Source: Acidobacteriaceae bacterium
GTDB lineage: Bacteria; Acidobacteriota; Terriglobia; Terriglobales; Acidobacteriaceae
Direction: 5' to 3'
Assembly: GCA_030039035.1 (NCBI GenBank)
Contig: JASHQQ010000140.1
Coordinates: 25,148-89,147 of the forward strand
Length of the DNA: 64,000 bases
In this document: piece by piece, positions 29,982 through 38,131 of the stretch
Numbering within the stretch: position 1 is the stretch's first letter
Layout: every line of letters begins with the position of its first letter
Program-made: the position numbers and the translations under genes
Notes under the pieces: generated by a model
Databases searched by the model: none
What the model was told of the DNA's origin: nothing
What the model saw: only the letters and a program-made list of their open reading frames with translations

Positions 29982-31295
29982 GTGCGCTGTTCTGCCGTCT
30001 CTCTACTCTTCTTCCATGCGACCCTCCTGCTGGCGCAAGGCACCGCCAGACCCCGGACGCAGCAGGTTCCCGCCGCACCTCCGGCAGCGCAAGAGGAACC
30101 TTGGGCGCCGGAAGTTGCCGACGCGGAAGCGGCGATCGTCAAATCCGATTGGAAGACGGCAGAAGCGAAGTTGACGCCTTTCGTTGCGACTCACCCCCAG
30201 GACGCGCGCGCGCTGTTCGACGCCGGCTATGTGGCAGACGAGCAGAACCGGCTCGACGACGCCGCCGCGCTCTATCGCCGTGCAGTGCAGGCCAATCCCG
30301 CCTCCTTTGAAGCGCAGCTTATGCTGGGACTTCTGTTGGCCCGGCAGGGCAAGCTGGCCGACGCCCGGCCGGAGCTGGCCGCTGCCACCACGCTCGACGC
30401 CGGCGATGCCGGTCCGGCCGCAAAGGCGCGGGCATGGCGCGCGCTGGCGCAGATCGACAAAGGCGCCAATCCCGCTCAGGCTTCGACCGACCTGCTCGAG
30501 GCCCTGAAAGTCACACCGGAGACGGTGGACGACACGCTGCTTGCCGCCGAGATCGCCGACCAGGCCGGCGAATATGAGTCCGCCGAGACGGCCTACAGGC
30601 GCGTGCTGGCGAAGGACCCGAAGTCGGCCCCGGCGAATGCCGGCCTGGCCCATCTTTTGATCGCACGAAAACAATATCCAGAGGCTGAGACGATGCTGCG
30701 TACGGCGCTGGAACAGTCACCCGATGACCCGGCGCTTATGGCGCAACTGGCGGCGGTTCTGGCGGCGGAGAACAATGCCGAGGCGGTGCCGCTGCTGGAA
30801 AAGCTGCACGACGCACATCCGGACGATGCAGCCATCACAGCAATGCTGGCCCAGGTGCTCGCCGAATCCGGCGACATTGTGGATTCAGACCGTTTATATG
30901 CGGTCCTTCTTGCGACGAATCCCGACGATGTCCCCTTCCTGATCGCGCACGGCCAGAATCTGGTGCGCGAGCTGAAATTTGTTGAAGCGTTTGGAGTTTT
31001 CGACAAGGCGACCCGGCTTGACCCCGCGAATGCGGACGGGTGGAGCGGGCTGGCTTTTGCCGCATCCAGGACAAACCAGCCTTCGATAACGCTTCATGCT
31101 CTTACGATGCGGTCAAAATATCTTCCCGAGAATCCATCTACCTACTTCCTTTGGGCGACGGCATACGATACGCTTCACAACAAAGCTGCTGCGTCCACTT
31201 ATTACCATCATTTTCTGGATGCGGCCGGTGGGAAATTCCCGAATGAGGAGTGGCAGGCCCGGCAAAGACTCATAATTCTTGAAAAAAAACCGTGA
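29982..31295 (+). CDS. Secreted tetratricopeptide-repeat protein
   Basis: A 437-residue protein with an N-terminal signal (LLFFHATLLLAQG) and a Pro/Ala-rich linker, then a run of TPR helices through most of the length (for example ARALFDAGYVADEQNRLDDAAALYRRAVQANP and LAHLLIARKQYPEAETMLRTAL patterns, each about 34 residues). The start is a GTG at 29982 with a GCAGAGG site before it. It probably scaffolds protein contacts in the periplasm. The same strand continues into two small secreted helical proteins. Confidence 0.8.
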   Translation: MRCSAVSLLFFHATLLLAQGTARPRTQQVPAAPPAAQEEPWAPEVADAEAAIVKSDWKTAEAKLTPFVATHPQDARALFDAGYVADEQNRLDDAAALYRRAVQANPASFEAQLMLGLLLARQGKLADARPELAAATTLDAGDAGPAAKARAWRALAQIDKGANPAQASTDLLEALKVTPETVDDTLLAAEIADQAGEYESAETAYRRVLAKDPKSAPANAGLAHLLIARKQYPEAETMLRTALEQSPDDPALMAQLAAVLAAENNAEAVPLLEKLHDAHPDDAAITAMLAQVLAESGDIVDSDRLYAVLLATNPDDVPFLIAHGQNLVRELKFVEAFGVFDKATRLDPANADGWSGLAFAASRTNQPSITLHALTMRSKYLPENPSTYFLWATAYDTLHNKAAASTYYHHFLDAAGGKFPNEEWQARQRLIILEKKP

Positions 31296-31447
31296 AACTG
31301 CCGAAGATGCCTGTACATTGGGCGGCTGCAACTCTCCGGGGCGCCGGGGCATCCGAGGAAGTTGAGAGCGTCTTCAAAGGGCGTTCTTCCCCGCAAGATC
31401 TCCTTGAGTCACGGTTACGGGAGACGCCGCGAGAGCGGAGGTGTCTC

Positions 31448-31906
31448 ATGCGGTGTTCAATAGTGCTATCAGCCCTCGTTATATTAGGCACGAGCGCCAT
31501 CCCGATTTGTGCGTCGTCTCCTGACGATAAAACCGTCGACGAGCAGACCATCGACGCGCTGGAAGCGAAAGTCAGTCAGGCATCGCCGCGCGATCAGTGC
31601 TTCCTCTACGCCGAACTGGTCCACCAGATGACCGAAGTGAGCCTGAAGCAGTATGCCGCCGGCAACGTGGAAAAGGCTACCGGCATGCTCAAGCAGGTCC
31701 AGCAACTTGTGCACAAGATTCACCTCTCGGTCGCCGGAAACGACAAGCGGCTCAAGAATGCCGAGATCCTGTTGCGCCATACGGCCTTCCGGCTGAATGA
31801 GATGCTGCATTCAAGCAGCTATGAAGACCGCCCGCTGGTGGAGCAGACGCTGGCCCAGGTGAATCAGGCCGAAAACGAGGCCATGATGGAAGTCTTCCGC
31901 AAATAA
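31448..31906 (+). CDS. Small secreted helical protein of unknown function
   Basis: A 152-residue protein with a signal peptide (IVLSALVILGTSAIPICA) and an otherwise helical mature part (TIDALEAKVSQASPRDQCFLYAEL, MLKQVQQLVHKIHLS). The ATG at 31448 is preferred because a GGAGGTG ribosome site precedes it; the longer frame from 31292 adds a non-signal stretch. It follows the TPR gene and precedes another secreted helical protein, suggesting a functional group in the cell envelope. No family assignment is secure. Confidence 0.68.
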   Translation: MRCSIVLSALVILGTSAIPICASSPDDKTVDEQTIDALEAKVSQASPRDQCFLYAELVHQMTEVSLKQYAAGNVEKATGMLKQVQQLVHKIHLSVAGNDKRLKNAEILLRHTAFRLNEMLHSSSYEDRPLVEQTLAQVNQAENEAMMEVFRK

Positions 31907-32034
31907 AGGGCCTGCGGCTGCCCACCTGCCGTCCGCATTTCTTCGGGACCTTGCTGCCGTCGCCTTTCGCTTCTCCGATTTCCCTCGCATTCAGCCCCTG
32001 TGGTTCAATGGATACGCCGGAGGGACTTCGCTTT

Positions 32035-32574
32035 ATGCGCGCGCTCCGCTCTTCTTTCGTTGCTGTCTCTTGCGTCCTTTTGCCGTCGCTGCTGCTTGCG
32101 CAGCCACCGGAAAAGCACGATGCGCTGACCGGGCCGCAGATCGAGCAGATTCGCGAAGCGGGGATCTTTCCCGACCAACGCGTCAAGCTCTACACCAGTT
32201 TCATCGACGAGCGTGCGGACAGGATCAAGGGCTTTGCCACCAGGACCCAGTCTGCCGCGCGCGACCATCGTCTCGACTCCGAATTGCAGGACTTCACCTC
32301 GCTGATGGATGAACTGGCATCGAACCTCGACACCTATTCCGAACGCAAGGCGGATATCCGGAAGTCCCTGAAGCCGCTCACCGAGGCGACGCAGCGCTGG
32401 ATGGCGATGCTGCACTCCATGCCCGACGATCAGGGGTACGATCTTTCGCTCAAGGAAGCGATCGAAAGCGGCGGCGATCTTACCGATCAAGCCAGACAAA
32501 TGCTCGCGGACCAGACCAAATACTTCGAAGAGCACAAGGATCAGCGCGGCCAGGACCGGTATGAGCCGCAATGA
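32035..32574 (+). CDS. Small secreted helical protein of unknown function
   Basis: A 179-residue protein with a signal peptide (FVAVSCVLLPSLLLAQ) and a helix-rich mature part (LYTSFIDERADRIKGFATRTQ, DFTSLMDELASNLDTYSERKADIRKSL), ending in a charged tail. The start at 32035 follows a GGAGGG site; an upstream ATG at 32008 would add nine residues. It resembles its upstream neighbour in size, export and helical character, but not clearly in sequence. Function unknown. Confidence 0.66.
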   Translation: MRALRSSFVAVSCVLLPSLLLAQPPEKHDALTGPQIEQIREAGIFPDQRVKLYTSFIDERADRIKGFATRTQSAARDHRLDSELQDFTSLMDELASNLDTYSERKADIRKSLKPLTEATQRWMAMLHSMPDDQGYDLSLKEAIESGGDLTDQARQMLADQTKYFEEHKDQRGQDRYEPQ

Positions 32575-32702
32575 GACGAGAGTCCGGCGCCTGACTTCCG
32601 GGGCCCGGGATTCAAGGCCCGAACAGATTCCTGGATCCTGAAAGCCGGGCCTCTGCCGTTGGCGCCGGGATTCCTGCACTGAGGACTCGCGCTTCCGGCC
32701 GT

Positions 32703-33407
32703 GTGCTACGCTTCCACTTGGTGCCTCCGCAACTTGTCTCCATTTTCCAGGAAGAGTATCGTGTCCTTCGCCCGCGTGCGCCCATACCTCCCTTTGTGGT
32801 GCGTTTTCGGCGCTTCACTTCGCTGAACACCACCATCCGGCTGCGGCAAGGCGAAATTCGCGTCAGCCTCTCCGATCTGCTGGAGGGAGCTCCGGAGCCG
32901 GTGCTGCGCGCCATCGCCCACATCCTGCTGGCCAAGCTCTATCGCAAGCCCATCGACGGGGCGCAAAACCTGCGCTTCAGGCGCTTTGCGGCGAGTGCGG
33001 CGGTCGCGCGGCAAACCGAGCTTATCCGCAATGCGCGCGGCAGCAAGCGCTTCCCTGGACCCGAGGGTCGCTTCTATCACCTGGAAGAAGTCTTCGACGA
33101 GCTGAATGCGCGCTTTTTTGGCGGATTGCTGGGACGGCCGGAGCTGACCTGGAGCGAACACACGGCCAGGCGCGCGCTCGGGCATTACGACGCGGCGCAC
33201 AACACCATCGTGGTGAGCCGGGTCTTCGATCGGCCGTCGAGCCCGCGCTACGCCATCGAATATCTGCTCTACCACGAGATGCTGCATCTGAAGCACCCGG
33301 TACGGCGCAAGGGACTGAGGCGTTGCGTGCATTCTCAGGAGTTCAAGGCCGAGGAGGCCCGGTTTCCGCAGCTCGGGGAAGCGCTGGCGTTCATCAAGCG
33401 GTTATAG
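32703..33407 (+). CDS. SprT-like zinc metalloprotease domain protein
   Basis: A 234-residue protein with a zincin motif HEMLHLKHP in the C-terminal third and a third possible ligand in CVHSQEFKAEE. Upstream are YHLEEVFDELNARFFGG and LTWSEHTARRALGHYD, which are standard SprT/WSS1-like features (a substrate-binding strand before the HExxH helix). SprT relatives cut proteins cross-linked to DNA in eukaryotes; bacterial versions are poorly known. The start is a GTG at 32703. It precedes aroB by 33 bases. Confidence 0.77.
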   Translation: MLRFHLVPPQLVSIFQEEYRVLRPRAPIPPFVVRFRRFTSLNTTIRLRQGEIRVSLSDLLEGAPEPVLRAIAHILLAKLYRKPIDGAQNLRFRRFAASAAVARQTELIRNARGSKRFPGPEGRFYHLEEVFDELNARFFGGLLGRPELTWSEHTARRALGHYDAAHNTIVVSRVFDRPSSPRYAIEYLLYHEMLHLKHPVRRKGLRRCVHSQEFKAEEARFPQLGEALAFIKRL

Positions 33408-33440
33408 GTTGCCGATGCAACTTGGTAAACTGAATTCAGC

Positions 33441-34535
33441 GTGCCGATTATCCGCGTTCAAACGCCCTCGGCAAGGTACGACGTCTATGCCGCCGCCGGC
33501 CTGATCGACTCCTTGCACCCGCGCATCGAGCGGCTCGCAGGTCGCTTGCCGCGAAAGGTGTTTGTCGTCACCTCTTCGCCGATCTGGGCCCTGTGGGCAG
33601 AACGGTTCTGCGCGTCGTTTGCAGAGCAGCCGGTTGCGCTGTTTCTCGATCCCGGCGAGAAGCACAAGACCATGGCCAGCGTGGAGACGCTGGCGCGGCA
33701 GATGGCTCGCGCCGGAGCCGACCGCGGATCGCTGCTGATCGCCTTTGGCGGTGGCATCGTGGGCGACGTGGGCGGCTTTCTCGCCGCCGTGTTCATGCGC
33801 GGCATTCCGTATGTCCAGGCGCCGACGACGCTCCTCGCGCAGGTGGATTCGTCGGTGGGGGGCAAAACGGGAGTGAATCTGCCCGAAGGCAAGAATCTCG
33901 TGGGCAGCTTTCACCATCCGCTTGCGGTGTTTGCGGACACGCAGGTGCTGGGCACGCTCCCGGATCGCGAACTGCGCGCCGGATTGATGGAAAGCATCAA
34001 GGCCGGCATCATCCGCGATCGCAGTCTGGTGCGGTACATGGAAGAGCATGCGCGCGAGATTCTGGCTCGCGACGCCAGGGCGCTGGAAAAGGTGATTGCT
34101 GCGTCGATCCGCATGAAGGCCGCGGTGGTGAGCCGGGATGAGCGCGAGAGCGGTCTGCGCATGATACTGAATTTCGGGCACACGCTGGGCCACGCCATCG
34201 AACAGGCGACGCATTATGGGGCCCTGTTGCACGGCGAAGCCGTCGGATGGGGAATGATCGCCGCGCTTCGAATTGCGCTGAAGCGTGGATCGATTACACG
34301 AGCACAAGCCGAGCGACTGGAGGAGCTGATTCATCGCTATGGGCCGCTGCCTCCACTGAAGGTGCGCGCCGCGAAGCTGGCATCCGCCGCGGGCGGCGAC
34401 AAGAAGAACATTGGCGGCGTGCGGCGCTTCGTCGTCCCTTTGGGAATCGGCAATGCCGGAGTGATCGAGGATGTGACGCAAGCGGAGCTGGAGGACGCGG
34501 CGCGGTATATGCTGGCGCAGGCGCGCGAGAGCTGA
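33441..34535 (+). CDS. aroB: 3-dehydroquinate synthase
   Basis: A 364-residue AroB: NAD-binding LDPGEKHKTM and FGGGIVGDVGGFLAAVFMRG, QVDSSVGGKTGVNLPEGKNLVGSFH, and the metal-site segments RAGLMESIKAG, LNFGHTLGHAIE and LLHGEAVGWGM. It makes 3-dehydroquinate from DAHP in the shikimate pathway. The start is a GTG at 33441 directly before the conserved beginning. It is followed by the menaquinone methyltransferase, which fits because menaquinone is made from chorismate. Confidence 0.94.
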   Translation: MPIIRVQTPSARYDVYAAAGLIDSLHPRIERLAGRLPRKVFVVTSSPIWALWAERFCASFAEQPVALFLDPGEKHKTMASVETLARQMARAGADRGSLLIAFGGGIVGDVGGFLAAVFMRGIPYVQAPTTLLAQVDSSVGGKTGVNLPEGKNLVGSFHHPLAVFADTQVLGTLPDRELRAGLMESIKAGIIRDRSLVRYMEEHAREILARDARALEKVIAASIRMKAAVVSRDERESGLRMILNFGHTLGHAIEQATHYGALLHGEAVGWGMIAALRIALKRGSITRAQAERLEELIHRYGPLPPLKVRAAKLASAAGGDKKNIGGVRRFVVPLGIGNAGVIEDVTQAELEDAARYMLAQARES

Positions 34536-34576
34536 AACCGAACAGCGTGGCGCAGGTTCGTTGCATCGATTGATGC

Positions 34577-34655
34577 ACTCAACCGCAGATCCTTCGACTC
34601 CGTTTGGCCTGGAAGCAGCCTGGACGTCGCTCGGGATGACAACGGGGTTTTGCAT
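34577..34655. repeat. Intergenic repeat-like segment (GATCCTTCGACTCCG ... CTCGGGATGACAA)
   Basis: The gap between aroB and the methyltransferase contains CGCAGATCCTTCGACTCCG and, about 35 bases on, CGCTCGGGATGACAACGGGG. Segments of this form, with the two parts partly self-complementary, occur between genes in many high-GC bacteria. Only one copy is in this window, so calling it a dispersed repeat rests on general recollection, not on a second copy seen here. Confidence 0.4.
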
Positions 34656-34712
34656 TTCCGACATTGGATCAAGAGGCACTGGACCAGCTCATTCGAGAGA
34701 GATTCGCGCGGA

Positions 34713-35462
34713 GTGACACTTCCCGGAGCCAGACCGGCAGGCATTGACGATGAAGGCAGCGCCGCGCTCGCTGTTCGCGAGATGTTCGATTCCATCGCGC
34801 CGCGGTACGACCTGCTCAATCATCTTCTCTCTTCCAGCGTCGACCGCCTGTGGTGGTGGAGGGCCGCGTGGCGGTTCAGGGATGTGCTTGCCGATCCGGA
34901 TGCGGCGATCCTGGACGTCTGCTGCGGCACGGGCGACATGACGATGGCGCTTTTGAAGCGGCGTCCGAAGGGAGCCCGGCCCATCGTGGCGATCGACTTT
35001 GCGCGAAAGATGCTGGACCGCGGAGCGAAGAAATTCGGCGCGCGCGGCGCGCAGGCCGTAGAGGCCGATGCACTCCACCTGCCGGTTCGGCCGGCATCGC
35101 TCGATCTGATTGTCACCGCTTTCGGCTTCAGGAATCTTGCCAATTACGAAGCGGGCCTGCGCGAGTTTCGTCGCGTGCTCAAACCCGGCGGCCGGCTGGG
35201 GATTCTGGAGTTCGGCACGCCCGCAGGATTCGCCGGCAAGGTCTATGCGTTTTACTTTCGCCGCGTGCTGCCAGCCGTGGGACGCATGATTTGCGGAAAG
35301 GACGGGCCGTATACCTACCTGCCCAACTCCGTTGGCAGCTTTCCTCCGCCGTCGGAAATGCTGGAATTGATGCGCGCCACCGGCTACGAAGAATGTTCGT
35401 GGCAGCCGTATACCTTCGGCATCGCCGGGTTGTACACGGCGATACGCGGGGCTGTAGCCTGA
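34713..35462 (+). CDS. menG: Demethylmenaquinone methyltransferase (UbiE/MenG family)
   Basis: A class I SAM methyltransferase matching UbiE/MenG: MFDSIAPRYDLLNHLLS near the start, SAM-binding LDVCCGTGDMTMAL, AIDFARKMLD, VTAFGFRNLANYEAGLREF, VLKPGGRLGILEF and the C-terminal YTYLPNSVGSFPP. It methylates demethylmenaquinone. I chose the GTG at 34713 (249 residues), which gives a usual family length; an upstream TTG at 34650 is possible. It follows aroB and precedes the CDF transporter by 7 bases. Confidence 0.93.
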   Translation: MTLPGARPAGIDDEGSAALAVREMFDSIAPRYDLLNHLLSSSVDRLWWWRAAWRFRDVLADPDAAILDVCCGTGDMTMALLKRRPKGARPIVAIDFARKMLDRGAKKFGARGAQAVEADALHLPVRPASLDLIVTAFGFRNLANYEAGLREFRRVLKPGGRLGILEFGTPAGFAGKVYAFYFRRVLPAVGRMICGKDGPYTYLPNSVGSFPPPSEMLELMRATGYEECSWQPYTFGIAGLYTAIRGAVA

Positions 35463-35469
35463 AAGCTCC

Positions 35470-36900
35470 ATGACCGGCGCCGCATCCATAACCGCGTCCC
35501 GAATCTCCGCCGACAAGCGGCGCGTGTCGCTGCGGTCCATGCTGGCCGCGGGCGCAATGACGCTGCTCAAGCTGGCCGCCGGACTCTTTTCGGGCTCTCT
35601 CGGCGTGCTGTCCGACGCGGCGCACTCGGCGCTCGACCTGGCCGGCTCGGCGCTTACGTTTTTTTCCGTCACGGTCTCGGACAAACCAGCCGACGAGGAC
35701 CACCCCTACGGCCACGCGAAGTTCGAGAATCTCTCCGCCTTCGGCGAAGCCGGCCTCATGGTCGTCTCCTGCGCGTGGATCGTCCGGGAAGCCATGCAGC
35801 GGATGATTCGCGGAACGATGGAGCTGCATCACTCCCTGTGGCCGGTGCTGGTGCTGCTCGCGTCGATCGCCGTAGACTACTGGCGCAGCCGGCAATTGCG
35901 CACCGTGGCCGATCGCACCGGCTCGCCCGCGCTGGCCACCGACGCATTTCACTTCGCTTCAGACATCTGGTCGACGCTGGCAGTGTTCGCCGGCCTGGTA
36001 GCGGCCTGGACAGGCCAGCGTTTCGGCGTGAACTGGCTGCGCTTCGCCGATCCCTGGGCGGCGATCGTGGTTTCGCTCATGATCCTGCGCCTCACTTTCC
36101 GCCTTGGCCGGGAGACGGTCGCAGTGCTCGTCGATCAGGTTCCGGCCGATGTTCGGCGCCGCGTGTTGCTCGAGGTGCAGCGGTTGGAAGGCGTGCTGGC
36201 CGTAGAGCAGGTGCGAGTCCGCCGCGCCGGAGCCGCATACTTTGCCGATTTGACGGTCGCGCTGCCGAGAAGCGATACCTTCGAGCACACGGGCGAGCAT
36301 GTACGCGACATCACCGACGCCGTGCATCGCGTGCTGCCCGATGCCGATGTGGTGGTCCATACCGTACCGCGGCAGGACTTCCGGGAAAGCATCTTCGACC
36401 GGGTGCGCGCCGTGGCCGCGCGCAACAATATCAGCGTGCACGATTTGAGCGTGCAGTCGCGCAATGGCCAACTTCGGGTCGAGCTGCACGTGGAGCTGGA
36501 CGAAACCTTGCCACTGAGGCAGGCGCACAGCTTCGTGACCGGCATGGAAGCGGAGATCCTGCGCGAGGCGCCGGAGATCGGCTCGGTGCTGACGCACATC
36601 GAAAGCGAGCCGGCGACCATCGAGAAGCCCGAGGCGATGGCCGAAGCAGAACGCCGAATCGGGCAAACGCTGCGAAGAGTGGCCTCGGAATTCGCCCAGA
36701 TCAAGGACGTGCACGAGATCACGGTCAGCCGCTCCGGCGATCATATTTATCTGGCCTGCCACTGCACGCTGCCCGACGATTTGCCGATGCTGCGGGTGCA
36801 TGAGGCGATCACGTCGCTCGAAGACCGCTTCAAGCTGGAATGCCCGGAAGTGTATCGGGTGACGATCCACCCTGAACCGGCGACGGACAACCGGCGATAA
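35470..36900 (+). CDS. Cation diffusion facilitator with extended cytoplasmic domain
   Basis: A 476-residue CDF metal transporter. The six-helix core (about residues 25-225) has the metal-site motifs SDAAHSALD in helix 2 and TDAFHFASD in helix 5. Instead of one dimerisation domain of about 80 residues, the remaining 250 residues look like two to three related alpha/beta units, each with a VHTVP, LHVELDE or HCTLPDD strand, so the cytoplasmic part is roughly three times the normal size. It exports divalent metal ions by proton antiport; Zn, Fe or Mn cannot be chosen from sequence. Confidence 0.87.
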   Translation: MTGAASITASRISADKRRVSLRSMLAAGAMTLLKLAAGLFSGSLGVLSDAAHSALDLAGSALTFFSVTVSDKPADEDHPYGHAKFENLSAFGEAGLMVVSCAWIVREAMQRMIRGTMELHHSLWPVLVLLASIAVDYWRSRQLRTVADRTGSPALATDAFHFASDIWSTLAVFAGLVAAWTGQRFGVNWLRFADPWAAIVVSLMILRLTFRLGRETVAVLVDQVPADVRRRVLLEVQRLEGVLAVEQVRVRRAGAAYFADLTVALPRSDTFEHTGEHVRDITDAVHRVLPDADVVVHTVPRQDFRESIFDRVRAVAARNNISVHDLSVQSRNGQLRVELHVELDETLPLRQAHSFVTGMEAEILREAPEIGSVLTHIESEPATIEKPEAMAEAERRIGQTLRRVASEFAQIKDVHEITVSRSGDHIYLACHCTLPDDLPMLRVHEAITSLEDRFKLECPEVYRVTIHPEPATDNRR

Positions 36901-36922
36901 TACACAGAGGGAATTGACAGGA

Positions 36923-37339
36923 ATGATTGCCCACAGCGAATGGAAAGACGGCAACACGTTTCAAGGCATCTCGGAAGAGGGCAACACGGTTTTATTCGAC
37001 GCGGACGGGGAACACAAACACGGGCCGAGCCCAATGCAGGCCGTACTGATGGCGCTGTGCGGCTGCACCAGCGTGGATGTGGTTTCGATCCTGCAGAAAA
37101 AGCGGCAGGGGCTCACGGGTCTGCGCGTGACGGCTGAGGCGGAGCAGGCCGCGGAGCCGCCCCGCGTCTTCACGCGGATTCACCTGACTTACGCGGTCCG
37201 GGGCAAGCTGAGCCGCAAGGCCGTGGAAGATGCCGTGGCGCTGTCGAAAAACAAGTACTGCTCCGTTTCCAAAATGCTGGAGAAAGCGGCGGAGATCGAC
37301 TACCGGATTGTCTACCCCGGCGGCGAGCCCGAGCCATGA
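36923..37339 (+). CDS. OsmC family protein
   Basis: A 138-residue OsmC/Ohr-fold protein with two conserved cysteines, in LMALCGCTSVDV and NKYCSVSKM, and the HGPSPMQAVLMAL segment. Family members reduce organic hydroperoxides through this cysteine pair; the YhfA-like branch has no proven substrate. The ATG at 36923 is preferred over a TTG three codons earlier. Its stop overlaps the start of the PASTA protein (ATGA), so both are made together. Confidence 0.87.
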   Translation: MIAHSEWKDGNTFQGISEEGNTVLFDADGEHKHGPSPMQAVLMALCGCTSVDVVSILQKKRQGLTGLRVTAEAEQAAEPPRVFTRIHLTYAVRGKLSRKAVEDAVALSKNKYCSVSKMLEKAAEIDYRIVYPGGEPEP

Positions 37340-38103
37340 TTCGCGTCTTCGTCAACTTCTTTCAGGTGGCTTCGCTGCTGCTGTTGCTCGTCGCCGCGGG
37401 ATTGCTCGCAGCGATCACGACCATGCACTTTGCCACCCACGGCGCCGAAGTGCAGGTGCCTGCGCTCAAGGGAATGACCGTCGCGGAGGCACGCAGCCAG
37501 ACTTCGGGACTGGGATTGAATCTCGACGTGGATAATCGTTACTATTCGGCGGCTGTGGCCGCAGGGCACATCCTTACACAGTCGCCTCCGGCGGGAGCGG
37601 TTGTACGGCGCGAGTGGAGGGTGCGCGTATCGGAAAGCCTCGGGCCGCAGAGAGTCGATGTCCCGGACACCGTGGGCAGCACGGAGCGCATAGCGGCCCT
37701 GCGGCTGCGGCGCGCGGGACTCGGTGTCGGCGTGGTTGCGCAGTTGCCGTGGGCGAATGCAAGCGAAGGCACGGTGCTGGCGCAGGACCCGCCGGCTCAT
37801 GCGCAGGGCATCGAGCGGCCCAGCGTGAATCTGCTCGTTTCGGCGCCGGACGATGAGACTCCCGACGGCTATGTGATGCCCGATCTGGCCGGTCTGCCCG
37901 TTGTTACCGCGCAAGCCGAGCTGGCCAGAATGGGAATCGGGACAACCCCGCCCATCTTCGTCGATGTGCCGGTGGCGCCGGTGGGCAGCGGAACAACTCC
38001 GCCGCGGCCTCCCGTGGTTCCGGGTTCGGTGATCGCGCAGGAACCCGTTGCGGGCGGACGCGTGGACCGGAGCAACCGGGTGAAACTGACGGTGGCCAGA
38101 TAA
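37336..38103 (+). CDS. Membrane-anchored PASTA-domain protein
   Basis: A 255-residue protein with one N-terminal transmembrane helix (about residues 10-30) and three consecutive PASTA-like units, seen as VPALKGMTVAEARSQTSGLG, VPDTVGSTERIAALRLRRAG and MPDLAGLPVVTAQAELARMG, each followed by a QSPPAG- or QEPVAG-type turn. PASTA domains bind peptidoglycan fragments or beta-lactams and usually sit on Ser/Thr kinases or penicillin-binding proteins; here no catalytic domain is attached. It overlaps the OsmC gene by ATGA. A Pro-rich spacer lies within the last unit. Confidence 0.84.
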   Translation: MIRVFVNFFQVASLLLLLVAAGLLAAITTMHFATHGAEVQVPALKGMTVAEARSQTSGLGLNLDVDNRYYSAAVAAGHILTQSPPAGAVVRREWRVRVSESLGPQRVDVPDTVGSTERIAALRLRRAGLGVGVVAQLPWANASEGTVLAQDPPAHAQGIERPSVNLLVSAPDDETPDGYVMPDLAGLPVVTAQAELARMGIGTTPPIFVDVPVAPVGSGTTPPRPPVVPGSVIAQEPVAGGRVDRSNRVKLTVAR

Positions 38104-38131
38104 AGCCATCCGATCTTCTTTCGGGTCGCCG

